A stretch of 64,000 bases of DNA from Vicia villosa. Lineage: Eukaryota; Streptophyta; Magnoliopsida; Fabales; Fabaceae. Where the stretch lies: the NCBI RefSeq assembly GCF_029867415.1, contig NW_026705390.1, positions 124,001-188,000 of the forward strand, written 5' to 3'. A program made the translations under genes and the position numbers. Positions 13,036 through 24,018 of the stretch are shown here, one piece after another (position 1 is the stretch's first letter; each line of letters begins with the position of its first letter). The notes under the pieces are model-generated. The model saw only the letters and a program-made list of their open reading frames with translations. It was not told the origin of the DNA and did no database searches.

Positions 13036-13041
13036 ATGTAA
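13036..13041 (+). promoter_or_regulatory. Minimal upstream ORF AUGUAA in NIP leader
   Basis: An ATG immediately followed by TAA, 174 nt before the start codon of the first aquaporin gene. The same hexamer in the same context (accaaccaattatgtaa) precedes the second gene. In Arabidopsis NIP5;1, an AUGUAA in the leader causes boron-dependent ribosome stalling and mRNA decay. The shared role here is inference. Confidence 0.65.
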
Positions 13042-13121
13042 CTGTACCCTTTAGCACCTTAAATCTCCAACAACAACAAAAAAAAAACCAAAAAAATTGT
13101 TTTTCTTTCACTTGGAAAATT

Positions 13122-13127
13122 ATGTAG
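13122..13127 (+). promoter_or_regulatory. Minimal upstream ORF AUGUAG in NIP leader
   Basis: A second start-stop pair 88 nt before the start codon, conserved in context (tatgtagtgttg) with 23871-23876 in the paralog. Confidence 0.55.
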
Positions 13128-13209
13128 TGTTGTTATTTTCACTAATATTTATCCAGCTATCTTTTTTATTGTTTTTTTAACCAAAAAAAAGAAAAGAAAA
13201 AAAAAAGGA

Positions 13210-16200
13210 ATGACGGAATCGGAAACAGGAACCCCAACGGCGGCGTCAGTGCCACCAACACCGGAAACTCCGGGAGGGCCATTATTCTCGTCGGTGAGAA
13301 TTGATTCACTTGACCGTGAGTCTTTTGCAATGGGGAGGTGCAACATGTGTTTGCCGGGTGCTAAAAGCAATGGTTGCATCGGTGTTCGAATTCCCAGTGT
13401 CTCTCTCACTCAGAAGGTAACATCTCTCTCTTTATTTCATCTCTTTTTGGTCAACGAGTTTTTTTTTTTCTTTTTTTTTTAATTTCTTTTTTTTATATAT
13501 ATTTTTTTCTCATGCCACCGCCCATAAATTAATTCGATTTGATTTATATCTAGCAATGTCAGATTAAATTAACTGTTTCATGTGAGTTATTTATTAAGAA
13601 ATAAAAACAGTAAACCTTGACTAAAATATAATAGATAACATTTTATATAGTATAGTGTGTATTAATATTATTAGTTTTATTAACAGTTAGGCATAGACAA
13701 AAATAATTTGGTTGTATTTAATGATTTTTGAGAGTTTGTTTGTATGTTACGATGTGATGAGATGAGATATGCATGATTGGGATATCATCAAAATAATGCA
13801 AAATATGTGAAGTAGTATTCTTTACACGCGTTGTACTATATTCTTTGGACTCTTTAATATTATTAATACTCTTCGCTGTCTTTTTTATGTCAAATAATTA
13901 AGTAATGAAATATTTATTTTAAAATTCTACTGCCTTTGTTTTTTTAGATGGCCTCCCTTTTAATTTTAAATATAAATAAATAGCTTAATGTATTTAATTT
14001 AAAATTGAAGTGAGAATGTTCAATTTTTTATTTATATTTAAGATCAAAAGGATTATTTATTTTGCAAAATTATATGAAATGTGTGACATTTGAATTAAAT
14101 ATATGTAACCCTCAATTTTGAAAAAAGAATTTACCCTTAAATATAAGCTTATTTTAACTTTGTAAATATATTTATTGAATTTACTCTTTAAGTAATCATT
14201 TAATTAATATTTCTAAATTTTCTAAAATATGAGAAGTTAATATTAGCTATATAAATATATTTAAAAAAGTGTTTTAGGTATATATAATTATAAAATAAAT
14301 ACAATTATTATATATTTATCTTAGAGACTTGAGAAGTGTTCCCTATTTATTTTTAGATTAATAGTTATATATTTTAAATCTAACACAATTATACGTTTGT
14401 CGATGATGTTATTTTATTTATAATTAATATAAAAATTAAATATTTTTAAATATAATATTTATGGTTAACTGATCGTCCTGACATTAATTAAATTTTAATT
14501 TTTTTTTATAAAGGTTCCATAACTATTTTTATTGCGGTATCTAATCATTTCCAAATTATTATAAGTAGGGGTAGTGAATGGACATGTCCATTTCTGTTTA
14601 AGTCCGTTCTACAAATGTCCGCAAAAAAGGATTTGATGGGACAATCAAAGCTGAGGGTGCATACCTAAAACTTTAATCCATTTTACAAAAAGTGAGGGCG
14701 GGTAGACTAAACCCGCAGACACTGCATTTTTTAAGACTAAAAATGCAAAATTTATGTTAATGTATGTGGCGTAAAAATCCGCGTAAAAAACGGGACGAGG
14801 CGGAGCGATCACACTAGAGGATGAGGATATAAAACTTTGGCCAGCCCTGCACAAAAGTGCGGGTAGAGCAGATATGCCCAACAGACCGAATCCGTTTTGC
14901 CACCCCTAATTATAAGTCATCTTAAAATAAATATTGTCTCGTTTCATGTCTCTTAAATCGTTTTTTAAATATGTTAATTAATTCATTAAATAATTGTAAT
15001 TAATATGAGAGAGTAGTTAGTAAAGTATATAATATTTGTTATTTCTTCTGTCCCATAATGAGTGATCTATTTGGTCATTTTACGTATATTTAAAAAAATT
15101 GTATAAGAGTAAGAGAGCATAATATTTTTATTATAGTGTCTGATAAAAATTTTATAAATTAGAAGATAGAATTGGAAAAAATATGTCAAAAATTGAAATG
15201 AATCATTCATTTTAAAACACTATTTTATTTTAAATAAATCACTCATTATGGGATGGATGGGATGGAGTATTATTTTCATTTCTTAAAACTAAATATAAGA
15301 CAAACATTGTTGTTAATTAATTTTATGTATGGTTGAAACTGTTTAATATTACACGTACACTTTATTCTTATTTTCACCCTCTAAAGGTGTGCTACATCCA
15401 TTGCCCAATTGTAGCATTTGGACCACTCAATACTCAAGTATACATGTTACTTCCTCTATTATTTATTATAAATTATTTTTAAAACTTATATTTTTAATTT
15501 ATTTGTATAATTTTACTAGAACTATTCTTCAAATGCATTTCTTATTTTAAAATATATTAAAATATACTCCCTCCGTCTCATAATAAATGTCCCATTTGCA
15601 GTTTTTACTTGTCTCAAATTAATTGTCCATTTACAATTTCAATGCATCAATCATTGTTATTTTTCCATTATTATACCCCTATTTATTAACTTTCACGTTA
15701 TTCAACTACTATTAATAGGGGTATTCTAGTAAATGACATTAACTTTTTTACTAAAACCAACACATCCAATCATTTTCTTAAAAACTGCGCATTACTCAAA
15801 TGGGACACTTATTATGAGACGGAGGGAGTATTATTTTGAGCAGAGTTATCTTCAATTTCACACATTTCAATATATTTTTGTCGGAAGGAATGCTACGTGT
15901 ACACTAACTTATGACACCATATGGATTTTACACCGTAGCTTGTAATGTTGTTTTCATTTTGACTCAAATTTCCATGCACCACAAAATAATAAAATAAATA
16001 AATAAGTAAATTGAACCATTTATATATACGGTGTATGTAAAAAATAAATGTAAGTTTAACATTTCTCTTTTGTCTGCCTTCAAATGTATTTTCATACAGA
16101 TAAGGTTATGAATAAAAGCAAATTCATTTGAAATAAAAAACAAAAGATGGATTATGGCTTATGAGTATATAGGATTTCATATTTAATCTAATATATAGAA

Positions 16201-18800
16201 ATATAAATTATTTAAAGCATTTTAAAAAAAATATTGTTGAGGTTGAATAAATTAGTTGATAACTCTATCGATATTTATATTAAGTAAGTTGGAATATCAA
16301 TATCACTTTAAGTTTAAGTCGTAAAGAATAAATATCAATTTTCTCTTAGGTTGTTAGTATTTATATGGTTTTGGAGGTTCAGTCTCCATAAGACCAATTG
16401 ATCGATCAAAAACACTGCACTTTTATTTATGAGTTTGAAGGGGGAGAGAGGAGGAGAAAACTTTTGAAAATAAAATTTTAAAAAATATATAAAAAAATAT
16501 TTGACATTTTAAAAAAATTGTTTAGAATGATAAAAAATTTATTATCATTTCTATATTTTTAATTTTCAGAATATTATAACGGCTTAAAAGATATTTAAAA
16601 AATTTACGGAAGTCCTCCAAAATCCTGTAAAACCCTCACTTCAATACAATTTTTTAGTTCTACAATTTTATGAAATTTTTGGTATGAACAAAATCAAACC
16701 CTCCAAAACCCCTTACTTTATATATTAATATTTTATTTATATTAAATTTATTTTAATTCAAAATATTAATGTGTAATAAAAAAAATCTAATTAAACTTAA
16801 AGTTTATAATAATAATAATTAAAGTAAAAATATTATAGAAGTGTTAAAGAAAATTAATTTTTATTAAATAAAATAATTATTTATAAAAATTTAATATAAA
16901 ATAAAGTTAATATATAAATATTTGTAAACAAATAAATTATTAAAGATAAAAATTGAAAAATATAACGAAAGAAAACAGATTTATTATTTGTTAAGATCGA
17001 AGAACGGTATCCAAATTTTATGCTACATTTGTCATTGGAGTTACTCTTATGTTTCCTTGTTTGCCTCCGGTCTATTAATAGGAATGAATTCGCTTTTCTT
17101 TCTGCATGGACCATAACTTATGACTATTAATGTGCCTTTAAAGCTTTGAATTTGTGAACATTCCTACTAGCCATCGGACCCGCCTATATTACTTACTCCA
17201 ACTTGGTCCCGCCTCATGGGATACATTAAAATCGGAATGGATTCTCCAAATTTTGGGTTTAGACCCGACCTAAATTTCTTATTATATACACGGTCCATCA
17301 AATATGAGGTCTGTATATGCAAGATGCTTTTAAGTACGAATCAGATTGTACACCGTTCCTCAAGTATGAGACCAATAAGGCGAGATGCTTTATGTGAGAA
17401 ATGAATTGTACGCAATTTCTCAAGCATGAAACATATAGATGCGATATTACTTTATGTGAAAAGTCGGATTGTACACAGCCTCTTAAGCTTGAGGTCTGTA
17501 TGTGAGAAACCAAATTGCACACTATTTCCAATCGGGATAGACATTTGTCTTTCTGAAGTCGCGGTCGATCTTATATGGATTTTCTTCCTGTCCCTGAATC
17601 TCATACTTTTACTTGGGATTTAGCTTAGTTAGCCTTAATAATTACTTAATTCTTCAGGACTCACATAGAATTCAGATTATCATTAAGCATGAATCCCTAG
17701 AAATGATGTGACTGGAGGATCACTTTTTTCATCAAACATCGCTAAACCCGTGCGTCCTAAATATCTGATGTTAAGGATAGCAATCCGCAGGGTCTTTAAA
17801 ATTGTTTTAGATCATGCAGGATAGCACAAAAATATTGCAGCACAAGTCTCTCTATAAAATTGTTTAGAAAAGCTTATAAACAGTGTCTAAAAGTTATTTT
17901 CGTAAGCTTTGTAAGTAAAGACTAAGTGTGTTTGGGTATAGATGGAATGTTCTAAATGTAGATTTTTCATCTGTATATTTCCAGAAAAATCATACTAATT
18001 TGTATGGTTCTTTTCACAGATTGGAGCAGAGTTTGTAGGAACATTCATACTGATATATGCAGCAACAGCAGGACCAATAGTGAACAACAAATACGCTGGA
18101 GCAGAAACACTTATGGGAAATGCAGCTTGTGCTGGTTTAACAGTCATGTTCATTATTCTCTCAATCGGTCATATCTCAGGTGCACATCTCAATCCATCCC
18201 TCACCATTGCGTTCGCGGCGTTTCGCCATTTTCCATGGGCACATGTTCCGGCCTACATTGCAGCACAAGTCTCTGCATCGATCTGCGCTTGTTATGCTCT
18301 CAAAGTTGTTTATCACCCTTTCCTTTCTGGTGGTGTAACTGTCCCTACTGTTAGCATTGGACAAGCTTTTGCATCTGAGTTTATCATCACCTTTATTCTC
18401 TTGTTCGTTGTCACTGCTGTTGCTACTGATACTCGCGCGGTTGGTGAATTGGCTGGTATTGCTGTTGGAGCTACAGTTTTGCTCAACATTCTCATTACAG
18501 GGTATAGAAACTTTTCTATGACATAATGGAATATTGATTTGTATTTTGATTTCATATTATTCTTTGCTCTTGTTTTAATATTATAAGTAATGTTTTAATT
18601 TTAGGCCAACAAGTGGAGGCTCGATGAACCCGGTGCGCACCTTAGGTCCAGCAGTTGCAGCAGGAAACTACAAGCATATCTGGATATATTTGGTGGCGCC
18701 GACGCTTGGTGCGCTTGCTGGTTCTGGAGTTTATACGCTTGTCAAGCTGCGTGACGATGAAGCTGAACCGGTGCAACCGGTTAGAAGCTTCCGTCGCTAG
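13210..18800 (+). CDS. NIP5;1-like: NIP5;1-type aquaporin (boric acid channel), first tandem copy
   Basis: Major intrinsic protein of the nodulin-26-like group; members of this subgroup are plasma-membrane channels for boric acid and other small metalloids. Exons are 13210-13416, 18020-18501 and 18605-18800, giving 294 residues. The N-terminal tail has a TPETPGG stretch; TPG repeats in Arabidopsis NIP5;1 are needed for polar placement. Six membrane spans follow from residue 70. Loop B has NPS (127-129) rather than NPA, and loop E has NPV (238-240). By spacing to human AQP1, the selectivity filter is A107, I226, G235 and R241, the A-I-G-R set of NIP5;1. The tail ends SFRR. Intron 1 is 4.6 kb and swollen with MITEs. 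The intron present in the paralog after ATDTRA is missing, with the frame precisely kept. It lies upstream of a choline kinase fragment. Orthology to NIP5;1 rather than NIP6;1 is a judgement from the filter. Confidence 0.88.
14566..14908. mobile_element. hAT-type MITE, 343 bp, in NIP intron 1
   Basis: Flanked by an exact 8-bp duplication attataag (14558-14565 and 14909-14916). The ends are taggggtagtg and ttttgccaccccta. An 8-bp duplication with such ends is typical of hAT elements. There is no transposase. Confidence 0.85.
15042..15267. mobile_element. Stowaway-like MITE
   Basis: Flanked by TA. The inner inverted repeat is tcccataatgagtgatc on the left and aaatcactcattatggga on the right, and the right end reads gatggag. 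The outermost left bases are decayed. It resembles the Stowaway at 38658. Confidence 0.65.
15567..15828. mobile_element. Stowaway MITE, 262 bp
   Basis: TA-flanked, with inverted ends ctccctccgtctcataataa and ttattatgagacggagggag. These are standard Stowaway (Tc1/mariner) marks. It lies in intron 1 of the first NIP gene. Confidence 0.9.
17290..17530 (+). repeat. Imperfect tandem repeat, about 60-bp unit, four copies
   Basis: Units share tcaagtatgag or tcaagcatgaa, then a ttttatgtgagaa-type stretch and a gattgtacac-type stretch. The copies differ by substitutions and small indels. It lies in intron 1 of the first NIP gene; the nature of the surrounding sequence is unknown. Confidence 0.6.
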
Positions 18801-19280
18801 ATCTGTCTGCGACACTTCTCTTTATAGTCTACACCCCACTGCTCATGTTTCAAGCTTCCTGTATAATAGTATATAGTTGAATTAAATAAAAAGTGGGGAT
18901 CTCTATGATTGTGTGTGTGTGTGTGAATTTGTGTGTTTTTTGTTTGTGTTATATAATGTGACATGGTTGGTTTGTTTGATTGATGTGGATTTTCTAAGGG
19001 GCTAGTTATAGCCATGGTTTGTAATATGATTGATGCACCTTATAATGAATAATGTGTTTTGTTGTGTGTAACCTTCTTTTTCTTTTGCCTTGATACTATT
19101 TATTTCTTTAAACTGCCATATCATGTGAAGTAAACACGTTCGCTCTCAGTTTTATTAATTTCATCAAGTTAGAGATTGATGAACAAATTGAAGTTAATTC
19201 TATCGCGCCTTTAGAAGTTATTATAAAATAAATACATAAAAAACAAACACTATCTTCACCAAAACAGGAGAACTAATCAT

Positions 19281-19378
19281 AACCATCACACACATGATGC
19301 TAGTGCTAGAGAATCCTTTTACAGGTTCAATTTGTGACACAATGGTCGTGTCTAATAAAGTAGGTTTCTTTAACCATT
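19281..19378 (-). pseudogene. Truncated copy of choline kinase last exon
   Basis: Read on the minus strand, this matches the last exon of the intact gene at 26110-26265: the codons for LLDT, TIVSQ and the terminal ASCV region are recognisable. It has a 3-nt deletion after LLDT and a 1-nt insertion that shifts frame before the stop. Homology also covers flanking DNA to about 19150 (aligned with 25930-26110). The match ends abruptly at about 19378, within the exon. It is therefore the right breakpoint of the duplication that created the two NIP genes, not a gene. Confidence 0.8.
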
Positions 19379-19399
19379 ATTTTTCACTAGAACAAATAT

Positions 19400-22300
19400 A
19401 AATTTTTCAACGAGTTTTCACCTCAAATATATGTAAAGTTATTACGCGAAATTTATCTCTTTGATAAAGAACCACAACCGATGAAAAATCTATTCCAATA
19501 GACACTTTTTTTTAATTAAAAAAAATCATATCTCTCTCTTTGATTGATAAGCAATTTGTTCTGTTCGAAAATCAGAAACCGATGTTTCAGCTTCACGAAA
19601 GAACTAGAAATGATGAGAGTATTATAATAATGATTTTGAATGGTGACTCTGATCTCCTTTACAACATTGCAGGATGGACTTGCATCTTTAGCACTTCAAT
19701 GCTCTAGTCAGTTCTAGATACAAGATGAGTATACTACAATTCGAGATCAGAGATCGTGTAACTTTTCATCGCATGTGAACTGTTTTTATATTTGGATCGA
19801 GTAGAGTGGACCTTTGATGGATCGGGCCTTAATCGATTTGGCCTTTACCCGGTCCAGAACAGTTTTCCCTAAGGCTTGATCGGACGCTGAAGGATCCTGG
19901 GTAAGCCTTAAATACCATTGATCGGCCTGTACATCTTAGTCCAGTATGAAATAGAACTGAATCGTTGAGGATCGGTTTTAAAAAGTAATGAGAAACATGC
20001 GCATTTAATGCGATTTTATCACAGATACTCTTAGTTACCCATTCCTAACTCGTGCGATGGCGTGACCAGTTAGGGTATGGAGCAGTTCGTAGAGTGCTTG
20101 AGTGCACCTGAGTTTGGCGTGTTTCCGTGTGTTGAACTATAGTAATTGATCTTGAGATTTTTGTTCATAGTTGGTCTTAGATCTTTCAACTGCCATATTT
20201 TATAAATATGGTGAGTTAAACAATTGGAAGTTTTTCGCACCCTACTAGCTTTCAATTTTTCGTTTACTCTTCTAGAGAGATGTTTTCGTTCCTTTTTTTC
20301 TAAGAACACCATCAGAAGTTACTCAAAGTCTTTGCTTAAAGCTTTTGCCTTTTTCTGCTTCATCAATCTCTTTAAACCATGTACCCTCCTAACTTGAGCT
20401 TTCTCATCGGCCTTTCTTGCTTTTAGTTAGGATGAGTGATAACGTTGTTGATTTAGTGAGTGATTATAAAGTGGAAACTTCATTTGGATCATCCTATGGT
20501 AATTCTGATGATAGCGGTGACACGGGGAAAAAATTATATCTTTATCTAATGATTCAGGGTCAAAAGAGATGTATGAGGTTTCTTTGGAGTAAGAAAACCC
20601 TTGTTTTGGGTCGTTGGACGCCCTTATAACGAATGTTTGCGGGGAATAAACCACGTCAAAATCCAAATGCCCTTTCATGTTTTATCGAAGGAGGAAGTAT
20701 TGGCTAATTTGCGAAGGAGGGAGCGTGCTAAAGATTTCCTTCAAGTTTTTTTAAGAACTTGATGTTGTTGAGGTGTTAGAATGCTTAATCCTTTGACTGG
20801 GTCGGGAACACCGATTTATGATTGGATAGATGCAACATTGGCAAGCACCTCTTTGGCTCTGAGCACTAGGACCACCTTGCATGATGCTGACGTTGTGGTT
20901 GGTGATCCTTCGGAGGAGTTAGTCCTTTTGGTTCTAGAGGATAGAAGGATATGTCGTACTTTTTCTAACTACATGGCTTCGTTCTATGAGTGCTTGTTTA
21001 CAGGAATATGACTTCAGCTGCCCTTTTCTGAATTTTAGATGTCCAACTACATTCGGAGTCGTGGGCGTATGTGAGGGTTTTTCAATTGTGTGTTGAGTAT
21101 CAGTCTTGGAAGCCACTTATTCGCTTATTCTTTGATCTTTTTCTTTTGAAGCGTACTTCCCTAGATAAATTTTGCAACTAGGGGCTTCTTCAGCTTCACT
21201 TAGTCGTTCCTTGGTTCGACCCTTTTATTATAGATGAGAGTGATTTTTCTAAGATGGTTTTTAATGATGAATCCTCCCTCTTTTGCGGCTTACACCGTTT
21301 TTTACTATTCCCTTCCAATTCTCCTCAAGATTGTTGAATTTCGTATCTGAAGTATTGGACTAAGATCCACTTCGACCAGAATGTTGGCTCTTATTGTACC
21401 CAGTCGGGTTCTCTTTCTCCGGTCGAGGTGACAATAGGGGAGGAAAAGCATGCTTGGTTTAGGGGACTTATTTATAAGGACGATTTCGTCCCTGGCTAGG
21501 TGCCCCTACCAAAAAGTGAGGAAAAAGTTGATTGATAATCACACTATCTTAAGTGTAGTTAATCTTGAGGAGAGGAGAAAAGTCTTTGGTGAGAATGGGG
21601 TCTTCATGTGTTTTTTTACATTCGTAATCTTGTTTTGTAGATAGCTTGGACAAACTAAGTAAGCTGAATATGTTCTTTCTCCTGAAAGATGCTTCAGGAA
21701 TCCTAACTAAGATGAATATTTGAACTTTTTCTTTTGCCTTTGTTCTGACTCCGGCTCATTTTCCTGTCCCAGATATAGAAAATTTTGTTTCTGTGTCTGA
21801 GGTGGGTCATCTCGCGGATGTTGCAGAAATTTTGACAATGGTGGAACCATCTTTGCCTCTAGTTTCAACTAAAAGGGGTAGGGATGGAGAACATTCGTCT
21901 CTCAGGGAGGAGGTTTCTCTAAAGCAGACTCACATTTTTTAGGATAATACTTCTAGGGAGATGACTCCCTTTATAAAGGTGCCAGATATTTTTTCTTCCC
22001 AACTTCCACGCACTCATGAGGATGCTTCCGCCACTGTTTCAATATCAAATTTATCCTTCTTCCATAATCTTCCTGAGGGAGATAATATGAAAATGGCTTA
22101 TGAACTGGATCACAACATGTTCAAAGTTGCCTCTATTTTTTCTCACGTCTATGCTGGTTAGGGTGATGTATTGGCTCTGGGCGATCCCTTTAATGAGAGG
22201 GATACTTGAAAAAGAAATTTTTAGGTTATGGAATTGAAGTGCGTTTATATTAAGAAGGAGCTCCTTGCGTTGTAGGAGGAAGTTAAATATGATAACTCTT

Positions 22301-23330
22301 TGAGAGAGGTAATGTAAATACATGGCTCTCCTTCGTCTCTGGCGGCTCGTTTGATTAAAATGGAATGATCTCTTCAAGACGCGGAGAAGCGATATAAGGT
22401 TTTTCTGGTTTTGTTAAGGAGAAAGCTCGTCAAGTGGAGAGGCATCGAAAAACCTCTATCTAGGAGACAGACCTTGAAAGCTCTTTAGGATGAAGTGGTC
22501 GGTATGAGGCGGGTGCTCCATGATTCTCTTCAGCAGACAATGCGAGTCGTACTCGAAGTTCGCGAGCGGGTTATGCAGCCGGTAATAAAGTTCTACCTGG
22601 GATTAATAATTTTTTATGCGGAGCTAGACCCATTCAAGTCTGCTTCTAAGCGAATCAGAGAGGTGGTTTTGGTGCCTCTGCTTCGAATGCTTCAACTTGA
22701 TCTGATTTTTGCCAAATTTTTTATTTCTTGCAAAGTTTCCCGGGATTTTTCGTGCTTCGGATGTAATAATTTTGATATTTAATGAAGTGTTTACCTTGTC
22801 TGTCTCGAGTATTATTAGCTTTAAAGTCTCGTGTTGGCCTTTACTTTATCAATATCACTGTTTATGGATAGTTGTAGTCTCAGGAAATTCTTTGACCCTG
22901 CAAAGTTTTTACTTTACTTTTAGAATTTGGGTCGGACGACCAGTGATCATCAGCGATGGTGGAGCATTTGTTATGGGCGTGACTCGTGAGAGCCTTGATT
23001 GCTTCACTTTATAGAAGAATCAGTGCGTGTTGATGGTGATAGGGTTGCAGATATGCCCCTGGGATCTTCTTTGTTCTTTAGCAACTTCCTACACTAATTG
23101 GTGTCAGCTATCATTTTTTGTTTTCCATATTTGATCGTTGTTTTCGGAGTTTGTTGTAGTAGTACATCGCTTTGGAGTAGACCTCTTCTCATCAGGAAGA
23201 ATAAAGAATGTATGAGAGAAGAAGATAGGAAAAGGTGGTGGAAGAGATATTTTCTTCAATGTTGTATAGGGTTGTTTGATGGCTTCTGTGATAAGCTTAA
23301 CTTATTCTTTCAAACATAATAATATTAACA
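19400..23330 (+). mobile_element. Decayed Gypsy-type element (gag-like remnants)
   Basis: Broken frames lie between the two halves of the duplication. Around 21051-21180 one frame reads HSESWAYVRVFQLCVEYQSW, then KPLIRLFFDLF. This resembles the plant 'putative gypsy type transposon' gag-like domain, recalled from memory and not searched. Other pieces are MSDNVVDLVSDYKVE (from 20450), MLNPLTGSGTPIYDWIDATL (20781) and FSSQLPRTHEDASATVSI (about 21990). Many stops and frameshifts are present. No polymerase was recognised and LTR ends were not defined. It separates the tandem copies and probably arrived at or after the duplication. Confidence 0.6.
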
Positions 23331-23770
23331 AAAGCATGACCAAATATGAGCAAACATAATATTTTTGGAAAAAAAGATATCCATTTATAGAGGAAGGACA
23401 TACATCCATAGAGAGAGAGGGAGAGATTATTGCAAGCAAAAGCAAGTCATGATGCATATATAGCATTTTCCAAACTCATTTTTACAATCCTTAAAAATAA
23501 CATGTCAATATTAACCATTCCTCACTTCTTCTCCAGCATCATAAGTTATTGAAAACCATCTTTTATAGCCATTAATTCTCTCCAAAAATCTAAATTGGAT
23601 CACAACCTTCATCACAAATTTTCTCCTATTCCATTCCAACCTTACCAACAATTTTGATCCAAACTTACACCATGCAATTTCCTTAGCACCTCTTTCTACC
23701 TATTTCTACAAACCTGGTTCTCTTCTCTTTTTCCATTCCTTAGAAACTGTTTTATAAAAACCAACCAATT

Positions 23771-23776
23771 ATGTAA
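23771..23776 (+). promoter_or_regulatory. Minimal upstream ORF AUGUAA in second NIP leader
   Basis: Start-stop pair 248 nt before the start codon, in the same context as 13036-13041. It is the same hexamer as the boron-responsive element of Arabidopsis NIP5;1. Confidence 0.65.
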
Positions 23777-23870
23777 AATATACCCTTTTGCCCCTTAAAA
23801 TTCCAACAACAACAACATAAAAAAACCAAAAAAAAAGAAGAATCCTTTCTTCTTACATTTTGGAAAACTT

Positions 23871-23876
23871 ATGTAG
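23871..23876 (+). promoter_or_regulatory. Minimal upstream ORF AUGUAG in second NIP leader
   Basis: Conserved with 13122-13127 in the first gene's leader, 148 nt before the start codon. Confidence 0.55.
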
Positions 23877-24018
23877 TGTTGTGTTGGTATATCCATTGTT
23901 CTATCTAACTAAATAGTTTTCTTTATTCAATTAACGCAACAACAACATCAAAGAATTTTTTTTAACAACAAAGAAATTCTTTTATTTATTCAATTACCGC
24001 AATAACAACAACAAAAGA

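Larger units (their letters stand above)
12615..13209 (+). promoter_or_regulatory. 5' leader of first NIP gene, duplicated upstream of the second
   Basis: This block is paralogous to about 23430-24018. Shared landmarks include ttgcaagcaaaagcaa, catgatgcata, cctcacttcttctcca, accaaccaattatgtaa and tatgtagtgttg. It marks the left part of the duplicated unit. It contains two start-stop codon pairs (13036 and 13122) and other upstream ATGs, including atgcaagtttga at 12899. Confidence 0.75.
23430..24018 (+). promoter_or_regulatory. 5' leader of second NIP gene, paralogous to 12615-13209
   Basis: Shares landmark blocks with the first gene's leader, including both start-stop pairs. The TATA candidate of the first gene is not conserved; ttatagagg near 23395 is a weak alternative. 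Confidence 0.7.

Noticed and set aside
18004..18354. 116-residue frame overlapping NIP exon 2 (and its twin at 24503-24853)
   Set aside because: Out-of-frame shadow of conserved aquaporin coding sequence; it is similar in both copies only because the genes are.
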